A stretch of DNA of 64,000 bases from an uncultured Flavobacteriaceae bacterium (GTDB taxonomy: Bacteria > Bacteroidota > Bacteroidia > Flavobacteriales > Flavobacteriaceae), in contig CANMSA010000017.1 in the NCBI GenBank assembly GCA_947500385.1, positions 62,001 through 126,000 of the forward strand, written 5' to 3'. The notes beneath the pieces were generated by a model. That model was not told where the DNA came from. It saw only the letters and a program-made list of their open reading frames with translations, and did not search any database. Positions 10,699-18,760 of this stretch are shown here, piece by piece. The translations under genes were made by a program, and so were the position numbers. How positions within the stretch are numbered: the first letter of the stretch is position 1; the number at the start of each line of letters is the position of its first letter.

Positions 10699-11068
10699 TC
10701 GATATCTTATAAATCTGCTCTTTTTAAGAATCCCGGCGCTGTTTTTAGATAGACAATAGGAGGGTATTCATATCTCGATGTTTAAGTTTATTTAAGGGAG
10801 TATGGAAAAGATTGCAAACTACCAACCCCTTCCGGTATGCGGCGGTTATTGCTGGTAACAAAGAGAAGATAATGGTTCGTTTGAAATGCTGAGCGCCTAA
10901 TTTGTGGGAGTACAGGTTAGGGTTTGATGGTCCAGGATGGTTTATTGGCAGGGTTCAGGTGTTCTTTTAATGTAGGTGGATTCGTGAGGCAATTTTTATC
11001 GCGTGCGGCCTCTAAATCCAGTAATGAAATCTAGGAGCATATTATTTTAAAAAAACAGCAAAAAATAG
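10699..11068. other. intergenic stretch, no gene recognised
   Basis: About 370 bases between the HD phosphohydrolase and the tRNA promoter. I see no convincing reading frame, hairpin terminator or RNA gene. Confidence 0.5.
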
Positions 11069-11099
11069 TTGTGTTCTCGAACAGGAAAAAGTACATTTG
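11069..11099 (+). promoter_or_regulatory. tRNA operon promoter (Bacteroidota type)
   Basis: TTG at 11069-11071 is followed after 20 bases by TACATTTG at 11092-11099, an exact match to TAnnTTTG. Transcription should start near 11106, about 45 bases before tRNA-Ser. Confidence 0.7.
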
Positions 11100-11151
11100 C
11101 AACCGCAATTTCCCAATATGGGGGAGCGCAAACGTTCATTAAGGAAATAAA

Positions 11152-11235
11152 GGAGAGGTGCCGGAGTGGTAACGGAGCAGATTGCTAATCTGTCGACGCG
11201 CAAGTGTCGCATGGGTTCGAGTCCCATTCTCTCCG
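11152..11235 (+). tRNA. tRNA-Ser (anticodon GCU)
   Basis: 84-nt tRNA with acceptor stem GGAGAGG pairing TCTCTCC, anticodon loop TTGCTAA (anticodon GCT), a long variable arm (CGACGCGCAAGTGTCG) typical of serine tRNAs, and T-arm GGGTTCGAGTCCC. The discriminator base is G at 11235. The CCA end is not encoded. It reads AGC and AGU codons. Confidence 0.95.
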
Positions 11236-11269
11236 CAATTTTTCTTAAAAAAACACAGATAACCAGTAT

Positions 11270-11344
11270 CGGGGTGTAGCGTAGCCCGGTTATCGCGCCG
11301 CGTTTGGGACGCGGAGGTCGCAGGTTCGAATCCTGCCACCCCGA
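11270..11344 (+). tRNA. tRNA-Pro (anticodon UGG), island integration target
   Basis: 75-nt tRNA with acceptor stem CGGGGTG/CACCCCG, anticodon stem CCGCG/CGCGG around TTTGGGA (anticodon TGG), T-arm CAGGTTCGAATCCTG, and discriminator A at 11344. CCA is not encoded. Its last 14 bases, plus the next base, recur at 43001, and its last 12 bases with the following 8 recur at 31751. This marks it as the attachment site of both islands. It lies 34 bases after tRNA-Ser under the same promoter. Confidence 0.95.
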
Positions 11345-11352
11345 CGAACCGC
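11331..11352 (+). repeat. att repeat 1 (tRNA-Pro 3' end)
   Basis: The core CTGCCACCCCGACGAACCGC (11333-11352) is identical to 31751-31770. TCCTGCCACCCCGAC (11331-11345) is identical to 43001-43015. The next 10 bases also partly match the second copy. A small hairpin CCGCT-TTTC-AGCGG follows at 11350. Confidence 0.85.
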
Positions 11353-11367
11353 TTTTCAGCGGAACAC

Positions 11368-11404
11368 AAACCCTGCTAATCTATTGATTGGCAGGGTTTT
11401 TCAT
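11368..11404 (+). terminator. terminator after tRNA-Pro, carried by island 1
   Basis: Stem AAACCCTGCTAATC (11368-11381) pairs with GATTGGCAGGGTTT (11386-11399) around a 4-base loop, followed by TTTT. It lies inside the left end of island 1; the probable ancestral tRNA terminator is at 43016. Confidence 0.8.
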
Positions 11405-11450
11405 TTTCCTTGCATTCATATGATATCATCTAAAACCACCTTTCTGGTGT

Positions 11451-11465
11451 GCAATACGGTGTACA
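11451..11465 (+). repeat. island 1 subterminal repeat, left copy
   Basis: GCAATACGGTGTACA matches 14 of 15 bases of 31677-31691. It lies between att repeat 1 and the recombinase. A GGTGTGC and a GGTAC half-copy flank it. Arm-type recombinase binding is inferred. Confidence 0.55.
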
Positions 11466-11559
11466 AAGCGGTACGTATTTTGTTGTAATTTGAAGTAGCA
11501 TTTAGGCCATTTCGATGTAGTCTTTAGTAATTATTGTTTCACTAAAAAAGACATGCAAC

Positions 11560-12810
11560 ATGCGTACGGACAGGACATTAGGAGTAAGCTTCTTCACAAG
11601 GAAAAAACGGAACGACCCCGCCAAATTGGACATTTATGTTCGGATAACTGTCAACAAAGAACGGGCCGATTTGAGCATTAAACGGGACATTTCGGTGTGC
11701 AATTGGGACATTTTCAAATGTAGGGCCAAGGAAATAGACCAAAACCATATTTTATTGAACACCTATCTGGACGACGTATACGCCGAAGTCCTCAATGCCC
11801 ACAAGCAATTGCACTCCGAACGCAAGTTGATTACCGCCAAGGCAATCAAGCTTAGGTACCTCGGGGAAGACGAAGAACGTGTAACCTTGATGCATGCCGT
11901 TACCTATCATAATAAAAACGTGAATCAAGCATTAAAGCCCGGTACCCTCAAAAACTATTTTTCGACGGAAAAATATCTAAAGGAATTTTTACGAGAACGC
12001 TTAAAGACCGACGATATCTATTTGGTGCAACTCAATTATAAGTTCATCGTCAATTTCGAAGAATTCATACGAACTTACAAACCAAAAAAAGCAAGAAAGA
12101 CCTGTTCCAATAATGGAACCATGAAGCATATGGAACGGTTGATGAAAATCATCAATTTGGCCGTAAGAATGGAGTGGTTGGAAAAAGACCCTTTTCGAAA
12201 TTACAAACTACGTTTTGTCAGAAGCGAACGAAACTATCTTTCCGAACGGGAACTGGATTTGATAGAGGAAACCATGTTCCATGCAGAAGGCATAGAGCGG
12301 GTAAAAGATGTTTTCCTGTTCAGTTGCTATACAGGGCTGTCCTATATCGATATCAAAGAATTGCATCCAAATCAAATACTATTGGGAATGGATAGTAATC
12401 AGTGGATACATACCAAAAGGGCCAAAACGAACGAACCCGTCAAAATACCCTTGCTGCCCAGAGCAAAGGAGATTTTGGACAAGTACGAAGCTCAAAAAGA
12501 AGTAACCGGGAAGCTCTTGCCCGTAATCAGCAATCAAAAGACCAACCAGTACCTAAAAGAAATCGCTTCTGCCTGCGGTATTCACAAGAACATAACCTTT
12601 CATGTGGCACGACATACCTTCGCAACCACCGTTACCCTATCCAACGGCGTACCCATTGAAACAGTGTCAAAATTGTTGGGACATACCAAACTGTCAACGA
12701 CCCAAATCTATGCACGGGTGTTACAACAAAAAGTAGGGGAAGATATGCAGCACCTAATGGCACGTTACAAGGCAAAATCTGCTAACAACGATAAGGCGGA
12801 CGCTATTTAA
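11560..12810 (+). CDS. tyrosine recombinase (IntDOT-like island integrase 1)
   Basis: 416 residues, the usual length of Bacteroidota integrative-element integrases. It has an arm-binding/SAM-like N-terminal region (about 1-110), a core-binding domain (about 110-205; KHMERLMKIINLAVRMEWLEKDPF), and a catalytic domain (about 215-400). The box II HVARHTF (H-x-x-R), the LLGHTKLSTT His and the nucleophile in TQIYARV are present. The Arg I position in box I reads CYTGLSYID, so it is Ser, as reported for IntDOT of CTnDOT. It lies directly inside att repeat 1, so it very probably integrates island 1 into tRNA-Pro. Its 3' end overlaps the convergent XRE gene by 8 bases. It is clearly related to the recombinase at 31987. 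Confidence 0.93.
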   Translation: MRTDRTLGVSFFTRKKRNDPAKLDIYVRITVNKERADLSIKRDISVCNWDIFKCRAKEIDQNHILLNTYLDDVYAEVLNAHKQLHSERKLITAKAIKLRYLGEDEERVTLMHAVTYHNKNVNQALKPGTLKNYFSTEKYLKEFLRERLKTDDIYLVQLNYKFIVNFEEFIRTYKPKKARKTCSNNGTMKHMERLMKIINLAVRMEWLEKDPFRNYKLRFVRSERNYLSERELDLIEETMFHAEGIERVKDVFLFSCYTGLSYIDIKELHPNQILLGMDSNQWIHTKRAKTNEPVKIPLLPRAKEILDKYEAQKEVTGKLLPVISNQKTNQYLKEIASACGIHKNITFHVARHTFATTVTLSNGVPIETVSKLLGHTKLSTTQIYARVLQQKVGEDMQHLMARYKAKSANNDKADAI

Positions 12811-13021
12811 AGGAGAACATATCGGATAAAGGCACTTCCAAGGCTTTGGAAATTTCGAGCAAGGTATAAACGGTCGGGTTCACCCTGCCGTTCTCCAATT
12901 TCTCTAAAGCCTGTCTGTCCTTGCCACAAGCACGGGCCAAATCGGATTGTGACCAACCCTTTAGGTTCCGTAACTCAACGATACGTTTACCTACTTCTTT
13001 TTTAAGCTGTTCCTTGGTCAT
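12803..13021 (-). CDS. XRE-family transcriptional regulator
   Basis: 72-residue Cro/C1-type helix-turn-helix protein beginning MTKEQLKKEVGKRIVELRNLKG. The helix-turn-helix WSQSDLARACGKDRQALEKLENGR fills residues 25-50, and little else is present. A TTG at 13027 would add two residues; the ATG at 13021 is preferred. It is divergent from the gene at 13130, and the space between them holds palindromic repeats that are probably its operators. The likely role is autoregulation and control of the island genes. Confidence 0.88.
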   Translation of the reverse strand: MTKEQLKKEVGKRIVELRNLKGWSQSDLARACGKDRQALEKLENGRVNPTVYTLLEISKALEVPLSDMFSFK

Positions 13022-13029
13022 ACACAAAT

Positions 13030-13062
13030 GTCATCTTATTGTACGACAATATTGTCATACAA
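13030..13062. promoter_or_regulatory. palindromic operator, upstream copy
   Basis: A 24-base near-perfect palindrome at 13039-13062 has half-sites TTGTACGACAAT and ATTGTCATACAA with a single mismatched pair. TGTCAT at 13030-13035 adds a third, overlapping half-site. The palindrome begins 17 bases before the XRE start codon, consistent with autoregulation. Confidence 0.6.
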
Positions 13063-13094
13063 AAGTTTGACAACTGAAACCGGTTTCGTAGATT

Positions 13095-13114
13095 TGTCAT
13101 ATAGTTGTATGACA
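13095..13114. promoter_or_regulatory. palindromic operator, downstream copy
   Basis: TGTCATATAGTTGTATGACA is an inverted repeat of the same unit (TTGTATGACA) as in the palindrome at 13039. It lies 15 bases before the gene at 13130, so one regulator could control both divergent genes. Confidence 0.58.
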
Positions 13115-13129
13115 TTCTAAATTACTGAT

Positions 13130-13456
13130 ATGGAGAAAATCGTAAACAAATCAAGCCCGACCCTTAGGAATCTGGCAAAAGAACATCTACAAAGTTTACT
13201 GCCGCATGCGACCTATAGGAACAGGTATGCTATCGCCCACCTATCGGTAGACGGGTATCAAGACCTTTTGTTCAAGATACGGGCATTGTTGAATGTCAGC
13301 ATTATGGCCTTGGAACATATCGATTATCTAAATGACGATACTATTTTAGAACCAACGGCACACGTACAATCCGTTTTGGAACTCGTCAGTCGCATGATTC
13401 CTATAGAAGAAGGGGAATTGTTGGACGAGCTTGCAAAGCAGGCTAAAACTCCTTAA
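13130..13456 (+). CDS. hypothetical protein, 108 residues
   Basis: Soluble, mainly helical protein without signal peptide or recognised domain (MEKIVNKSSPTLRNLAKEHL; DELAKQAKTP at the end). It starts at an ATG 15 bases after a palindromic operator and is divergent from the XRE gene, the usual place for the partner of a small island regulator. Function unknown. Confidence 0.65.
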   Translation: MEKIVNKSSPTLRNLAKEHLQSLLPHATYRNRYAIAHLSVDGYQDLLFKIRALLNVSIMALEHIDYLNDDTILEPTAHVQSVLELVSRMIPIEEGELLDELAKQAKTP

Positions 13457-13572
13457 TTATAGTTTACAGCTTCAATATTGTATCAAGGCTTTTTCAGCCT
13501 TGGTACTGCAAACAACGCTTTCTCCGCTTTGTCCCAAATCCAACCATAACTTACCTTGTGCATGGATTCTGT

Positions 13573-13618
13573 CCGGTTTTTGTAGTGTTCCGGTAGATAA
13601 ACGTAAAGCAAAAACCGG
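13573..13618. repeat. 10-bp inverted repeat
   Basis: CCGGTTTTTG (13573-13582) and CAAAAACCGG (13609-13618) are exact inverted repeats around a 26-base loop, in the 264-base gap before the MutS-like gene. Without a T tract it is not a typical terminator. Role unknown. Confidence 0.4.
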
Positions 13619-13720
13619 ATAGGGCACAACTTCAACCTCCCCTAACGTAGTAGATACTTTAAGAAAAAATTTAAATAATGCAGCAATAGAACAAGTATCT
13701 TGCACGTATAACTTGCTCAT

Positions 13721-15058
13721 ATGATGAAATTTGAGGTAGACGAACAAACCTTAAAAGATTTGAATCTGTTTTCTAAAAAGGACGACTGTATATTCAATTA
13801 CTACAATCATACAAATACTTTCGGAGGTAAAGTATTACTCAAAGAGCAAATGAAAAAGCCCAGTAGCGATTTTTCATTTATTTCAGATAAAATTGATGCT
13901 CTTCGATACCTACGAGAAACGCAACCTGAATACGAGGTTTTGCAAAAAGATGTGGAGTATGTGGAGCACTATCTCAGGCTAAAAGGGAAACCATTAAAAG
14001 ACCATTTTATTGATGCATATAAAGACTCCTTAAAATACAAAATTAAGTCCACTAATGATTATTACATTATCGGTAAGGGAATTGATAGTATCCTAAAACT
14101 TTCTAGCTATCTACGCGGTACTTTTATGTATTCAAAGGTTTCTAGTTTACCTAGACTTCTAGGTCGAATTAAGAGTAAAATAGATACACTACCGATTCAG
14201 GATAAAGCAACTAAGTTGTTATCAACAAAAGCGAAGAAACTGCGTCCTAGGAATATTAATGGTCTAGACTATTTTTTAAGGAAACAACATATTTCAGCGC
14301 TACAACTCTTTATGGAAGGCGTTTATGAGTTGGACGCGTTGTTTTCCTTAGTAAAAGCCCAAGAAAAAAATAGTTTTATCCTTCCCGAATGGGATACTAC
14401 AAAATCTGGCTCTTATCTTGACATAGAGGATTTGTATAATCCTTTGGTCGGTAATCCTATAAAAAATACAATCTCTTTAAATGGCGCGGATAATTGTTGT
14501 TTTTTAACTGGTCCGAACATGTCCGGGAAGTCTACTTTTTTAAAGTCGGTAGGACTATGCATTTATTTAGCGCATTTGGGTTTTCCGGTTCCGGCTAAAA
14601 AGATGAGACTTTCGCTCTATAAGGGATTGATAACGGCCATTAACTTATCTGACAATTTAAACTTGGGTTATAGTCATTACTACGGCGAAGTACAAAGAAT
14701 AAAATATGTCGCTCTACAGATAGAAAAACTTAAACAGGTGGTAGTTATTATTGACGAGATGTTTCGAGGTACTAACGTAGAAGAGGCCAAGTATGGGACC
14801 ACTATGATTTCTTCTGCCTTTACAAAAATCAAGGAAAGCAAATTCTTTGTTTCCAGTCATATTGTAGAAGTCGCAGATGAGTTAAAGGTTGGTAGTAAAG
14901 GTGTTCAATATCATCACCTCGGTATTAGAGACGATTCTGATTTGGAAAGCTATACGTATCAACTACGGGAAGGTGTTTCGAACCAGAAGCTTGGTAGGAA
15001 AATTTTGGAACAAGAAGGGGTAATTGAAATTCTCGATAGAGTTTCCATAAAAACATGA
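13721..15058 (+). CDS. MutS-like ATPase without mismatch-recognition domain
   Basis: 445 residues, about half the length of MutS1. The N-terminal half (1-250) resembles the helical core/lever region (domain III). The C-terminal half is the ABC-type ATPase domain V, with Walker A TGPNMSGKST, a Walker B and D-loop region VVVIIDEMFRGTN, and a switch His in VSSHIVEVADEL. The mismatch-binding domain I with its Phe-x-Glu is absent and no Smr nuclease domain is seen, so this is neither a normal MutS1 nor MutS2. Such short MutS-related ATPases occur in Bacteroidota; their job is unclear. Base composition is AT-richer than the chromosome. Start chosen at ATGATG (13721). Confidence 0.85.
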   Translation: MMKFEVDEQTLKDLNLFSKKDDCIFNYYNHTNTFGGKVLLKEQMKKPSSDFSFISDKIDALRYLRETQPEYEVLQKDVEYVEHYLRLKGKPLKDHFIDAYKDSLKYKIKSTNDYYIIGKGIDSILKLSSYLRGTFMYSKVSSLPRLLGRIKSKIDTLPIQDKATKLLSTKAKKLRPRNINGLDYFLRKQHISALQLFMEGVYELDALFSLVKAQEKNSFILPEWDTTKSGSYLDIEDLYNPLVGNPIKNTISLNGADNCCFLTGPNMSGKSTFLKSVGLCIYLAHLGFPVPAKKMRLSLYKGLITAINLSDNLNLGYSHYYGEVQRIKYVALQIEKLKQVVVIIDEMFRGTNVEEAKYGTTMISSAFTKIKESKFFVSSHIVEVADELKVGSKGVQYHHLGIRDDSDLESYTYQLREGVSNQKLGRKILEQEGVIEILDRVSIKT

Positions 15059-15973
15059 TTCTATTATTGGTCGGTATTCTTTTATGAACGAAGTGAAAAA
15101 AAGAATAGCAAGAGGACAACACGCTAAAGCGATGTTGTAATGTTTGATTTTCGCCCATAAGGCCAATGAATATAGAGTGTTTAAGGGAATTTATGGAAGT
15201 GGTAGAATTGATAAGTTTTGCTGAAAAACCCCTCAAAACCCCCAGAAAAATTAAAGAAAGTTGCTGAAAAAAGAATATTGTTCGGTTAAGTCTGGTTTAA
15301 AAGAAACATTCATTCCGGAAGATTTTTAGCTTATGTACGCTCCTTTATTATTAGTTCAGTTTTTTGTTTTTTTACTGTAAATGGGCTGGAAACTATAGTA
15401 AACATTGAAAAAAATTACTGTAACTACCACTAAAAGCCTCACATTTCATAGTATTAGTTTTTGTAAGTATTTGGGACTTGCAGCATGAAACTTCGTTTCG
15501 TTCGCTTTCTTTAATTCAGAAAGGTAGTTTTAGCCAATTGACTGTTTTTTCTTTTGCAACCGTGGGGAGCAAAAGCAAGATTGTCATGACAATGACACAT
15601 CTTGAACTTCGTACCCTTTTTCAAATTAAGGGGTACTCCGTGAGCAAGGGAAAATCGGGAAAGTTTTAACGAAATATTGATTCCGTTTTTGAACTTTCTG
15701 CAATGAATCGGGAAGAATGGTTGGAATAATTAAAGAAAATGCAAAATTAGGGTCAATCATCAAACTTGATAAGTAGCACTATATGATAATACATACTTAA
15801 TTGAATGTAATAATCCTATTTTTAGGCCTAATACCCCAACAAAGTCAAAAAAGTAATTTCCAGCAATAAATCACTTTTGTTTTACATGATAAGTCGTATT
15901 GAAGATTTCTCTATTGTACAATTTGTGCTCCTATTTCCACGTTATGCCGATACTAATCATTTAAACAGTAATC
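15059..15973. other. AT-rich stretch without recognised gene
   Basis: About 915 bases. Short frames exist (for example 15478-15669) but none has family features or a good ribosome site. It may be decayed island DNA. Confidence 0.5.
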
Positions 15974-16177
15974 ATGAAAAAACTAAGTATGTTGGTTCTT
16001 TCTGTTGTCTTTATGGGGTTAATTTCCTGTGGTGATGACGAGAAGGAACAGAAAGAATTGGATGCTACCTTGGACAAGATAGAAACGGTAGAGAAAGAAA
16101 TTGAGGAAACGGCCCAAGAGCTGGATCACAAAGTAGAAGAAGTGAAATCCGCGCTTAGCGAATTGGATAGTTTATAA
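15974..16177 (+). CDS. small coiled-coil lipoprotein
   Basis: 67 residues with a lipoprotein signal (MKKLSMLVLSVVFMGLISCG, lipid Cys19). The rest is acidic and heptad-rich (DATLDKIETVEKEIEETAQELDHKVEEVKSALSELDSL), a single predicted coiled coil. It would sit on a periplasmic membrane face. The next gene follows 17 bases later, so the two are probably co-transcribed. No family recognised. Confidence 0.7.
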   Translation: MKKLSMLVLSVVFMGLISCGDDEKEQKELDATLDKIETVEKEIEETAQELDHKVEEVKSALSELDSL

Positions 16178-16194
16178 AAAAAAATAGAAGCATC

Positions 16195-16881
16195 ATGAAA
16201 AACATAACAAGAATATTGGGATTACTTTTTTTTGTATTCGCTTTAACGACCACTACTGGCTTTGCACAGGGCAAATCGCAAGGAAAAGGAAAGGCGAAGA
16301 AAGAAAAGGTAAAAAAAGCCAAAGAAGAGATGACGGAAGAAGTTGAATCCGAAATGGATGAACAAAAAGACAAAGGCAATGAAATGAAGGAGAAAGGCGA
16401 GGATAAATTGAAGAAGAAGGGCAAAGGTAAGGAAGGAAAGATAAAGGATGATGATAAGGATGATTATGATGAAGAGACAGATGAAGGGAAAGATGATGAT
16501 GCTCCAAAATCTTTTGAAAAGGAAAAAAAGGAGAAATCGAACAAGGGCAAGGCCTATGGTCGCGATAAGGGTGATATGAGCGGAAAAGAGTTCGGTAAGC
16601 TTAGGGCTTCAGCGGCCAAAGAGGAAATAGAACGAACCAAAAACAGTCTCGATGAGAACGAAAAAACATTGGAGCAAGGAAGAGAAAAGGTAAAAGAGGT
16701 CAAAGAAAGAATCGAGAAAGAACGTTCGGAAAGAGGAGCTGATGAAGAAGAAATAAGGCAGAAAGAGGAAAAAATTAGAAAGGCCGAGGAGAAACTCAAT
16801 GAGCTGGAAGCGGTTATCAAGAGAGGTAGGGAAAAAGTGAAAGAGAAGTCCGAAGAAATCAATAAGGTCGTAAAAAGTTGA
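16195..16881 (+). CDS. exported Lys/Glu-rich coiled-coil protein
   Basis: 228 residues with a Sec signal peptide (MKNITRILGLLFFVFALTTTTGFAQ, cut after FAQ). The mature part is almost entirely Lys, Glu, Asp and Gly, first Gly/Lys-rich, then acidic (DDDKDDYDEETDEG), then a long coiled coil (about residues 140-225). Such low-complexity proteins are hard to assign, and no domain is recognised. A strong terminator 49 bases downstream closes the two-gene unit with the small lipoprotein. Confidence 0.7.
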   Translation: MKNITRILGLLFFVFALTTTTGFAQGKSQGKGKAKKEKVKKAKEEMTEEVESEMDEQKDKGNEMKEKGEDKLKKKGKGKEGKIKDDDKDDYDEETDEGKDDDAPKSFEKEKKEKSNKGKAYGRDKGDMSGKEFGKLRASAAKEEIERTKNSLDENEKTLEQGREKVKEVKERIEKERSERGADEEEIRQKEEKIRKAEEKLNELEAVIKRGREKVKEKSEEINKVVKS

Positions 16882-16929
16882 CCATTCGTTTAAAACGTTT
16901 TAAATAAAGGCTACCCAATAAGATATAAA

Positions 16930-16964
16930 GGGAGCGACTTTGAGGCAAAGTCGCTCCCTTTTTT
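16930..16964 (+). terminator. rho-independent terminator
   Basis: Perfect 13-bp stem GGGAGCGACTTTG (16930-16942) with CAAAGTCGCTCCC (16946-16958), 3-base loop, then TTTTTT. Confidence 0.92.
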
Positions 16965-17279
16965 AATGTTATTTAAAAGTGTTAAAGTAATCCCCTAGGC
17001 CAAAACGTTGCATCTTTTCCGTACTTAAATATGCTATTTCACAATATAATAGCGCAGTTTGGGAAATGAATTGTGGAATGACTTCAAGCCGTCTGGTCTA
17101 ATTCAAAACAAGTCGATAAATGCCGTAAACGATTTTTTTTATTTCGGTAAAACTTACTTTTTTTAAGTAAAAACCCTTCAAAAATGTTATATATTTTAAA
17201 AATAATGATCGATTTGTTATAAAAAATATTTGTTTAACATTTTTTTTAGTATTTTCACGCGAACATTAAACCATTAATT

Positions 17280-18530
17280 ATGAAAAACATTTTTTTAAAG
17301 CGCGTGGTCGTTATGGCCGGCGTTGGTGCATTTTTATTTTCTTGTACGAACGAAAATCAAAATCTAGAGGAAAATTTAAATCTCCAAAACATTCTCCCGG
17401 AATCATCGGAAGCTGTACGTTACGATCAAGGTAGTTATGAGATTGAAGGGTCTTATATCGTGGTCTTTGACAAAAAGGTTACCGGTGATATTAGTTCGAA
17501 ACATGGCAAAGACTACAAATTGGCCAATAATGAGGTAAGATCGGTCGCCACCAAAATCCTGGACAGGGTATCTTTGAAGGGGGACGTAATAGACCATGTT
17601 TATAGTAAAACACTATTGGGTGTTTCCGTTCGAATGAACGCCGAGCAGGCCAATAGGATTGCCAAGGACAATAGAATATCATTTATCGAAAAAGATCAGA
17701 TGTTTACATTGGCACCTCCCCCAGGTAAAGGCAATGGTGGTGGGGGCGGCGGCTCCGACCCACAGGAGACTCCATGGGGCATTACTCGGGTCAATGGTGG
17801 GGCTACCTATACCGGTAACGGTGTGGCTTGGATCATCGATAGTGGTATCGATGCAAGCCATGAAGATTTGAATGTAGATGTTGGCCGTGGGTTCAATGCC
17901 TTTACAAAAGGTAAGGACTCCGATCTTTCGAAAGATGGTGACGGCCATGGTACCCATGTTGCGGGTACCGTTGCAGCCATAGACAATAGTATCGGTGTCA
18001 TTGGAGTGGCCGCCGGAGCCACCGTCATTCCCGTCAAAGTACTGAATAGTAGGGGTAGTGGATCCTACTCGGGTGTCATTGCGGGCGTGGACCACGTGGC
18101 AGCGAATGGGGCTCCCGGGGATGTGGCAAATATGAGCTTAGGAGGTGGTTTCTCACAGGCTGTTAATGACGCTGTCATCAATGCAGCGGCGACCGGAGTT
18201 AAGTTTGCCTTGGCCGCTGGCAATGAAAGTACCAATGCCGCAACAACCTCACCTGCTTCGGCCAATGGAACCAATATTTATACCATTTCGGCAATGTCAC
18301 AGGGCGATAACTGGGCTTCGTTCTCGAATTATGGAAATCCTCCGGTCGACTTTTGTGAACCGGGTGTAGCAATAAAATCAACTTGGACCGGTGGGGGGTA
18401 CAATACCATCAGCGGAACCTCCATGGCATCCCCCCATGCATGTGGACTGTTACTTTGGGGTGCTATTTCCAGTGATGGCAACGTAAATAACGACCCCGAT
18501 GGAAATGCAGACCCCATTGGTGTCAATTAA
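17280..18530 (+). CDS. subtilisin-like serine protease (S8), lipoprotein
   Basis: 416 residues. The N-terminus is a lipoprotein signal (lipobox LFSC, Cys22). An I9-type inhibitor prodomain follows at about 55-140 (SYIVVFDKK; GVSVRMNAEQANRI; ISFIEKDQ), then a Gly-rich linker and the S8 catalytic domain (about 165-400). The triad is Asp187 (WIIDSGID), His223 (GHGTHVAG) and Ser381 (GTSMASP), with oxyanion Asn315 (AAGNES). All catalytic residues are intact, so it should be active after prodomain removal. It lies just upstream of the giant surface protein on the same strand but is separated by a terminator. Processing of that protein is possible but unproven. Confidence 0.94.
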   Translation: MKNIFLKRVVVMAGVGAFLFSCTNENQNLEENLNLQNILPESSEAVRYDQGSYEIEGSYIVVFDKKVTGDISSKHGKDYKLANNEVRSVATKILDRVSLKGDVIDHVYSKTLLGVSVRMNAEQANRIAKDNRISFIEKDQMFTLAPPPGKGNGGGGGGSDPQETPWGITRVNGGATYTGNGVAWIIDSGIDASHEDLNVDVGRGFNAFTKGKDSDLSKDGDGHGTHVAGTVAAIDNSIGVIGVAAGATVIPVKVLNSRGSGSYSGVIAGVDHVAANGAPGDVANMSLGGGFSQAVNDAVINAAATGVKFALAAGNESTNAATTSPASANGTNIYTISAMSQGDNWASFSNYGNPPVDFCEPGVAIKSTWTGGGYNTISGTSMASPHACGLLLWGAISSDGNVNNDPDGNADPIGVN

Positions 18531-18555
18531 TTGGAAAGTATTCCAAGTAGAATTT

Positions 18556-18586
18556 AAAGGAGATCGTATGATCTCCTTTTTTTGTT
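18556..18586 (+). terminator. rho-independent terminator after the S8 protease
   Basis: Perfect stem AAAGGAGATC (18556-18565) with GATCTCCTTT (18570-18579), 4-base loop, followed by a T run. Confidence 0.9.
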
Positions 18587-18760
18587 TATTGACTTACATA
18601 AAAACAATTATATTAAATCAATTTAAATGAGGTAGGGACAGGATTTAAACATATAAAAAGCTGGGTTTTCACCACATAATTGCCTTGTTATCACAACATT
18701 AAATAGCACTCCTAAAATCTTTTGTATATACTTGTTGTTGGTCCCAAACCAAACAAACCA

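Noticed and set aside
13472-13747. Minus-strand frame of 91 residues upstream of the MutS-like gene
   Set aside because: No recognisable domain, it overlaps the MutS-like start and contains the inverted repeat at 13573.
15478-15669. 63-residue frame in the AT-rich gap
   Set aside because: No ribosome site or family features; surrounded by non-coding DNA.
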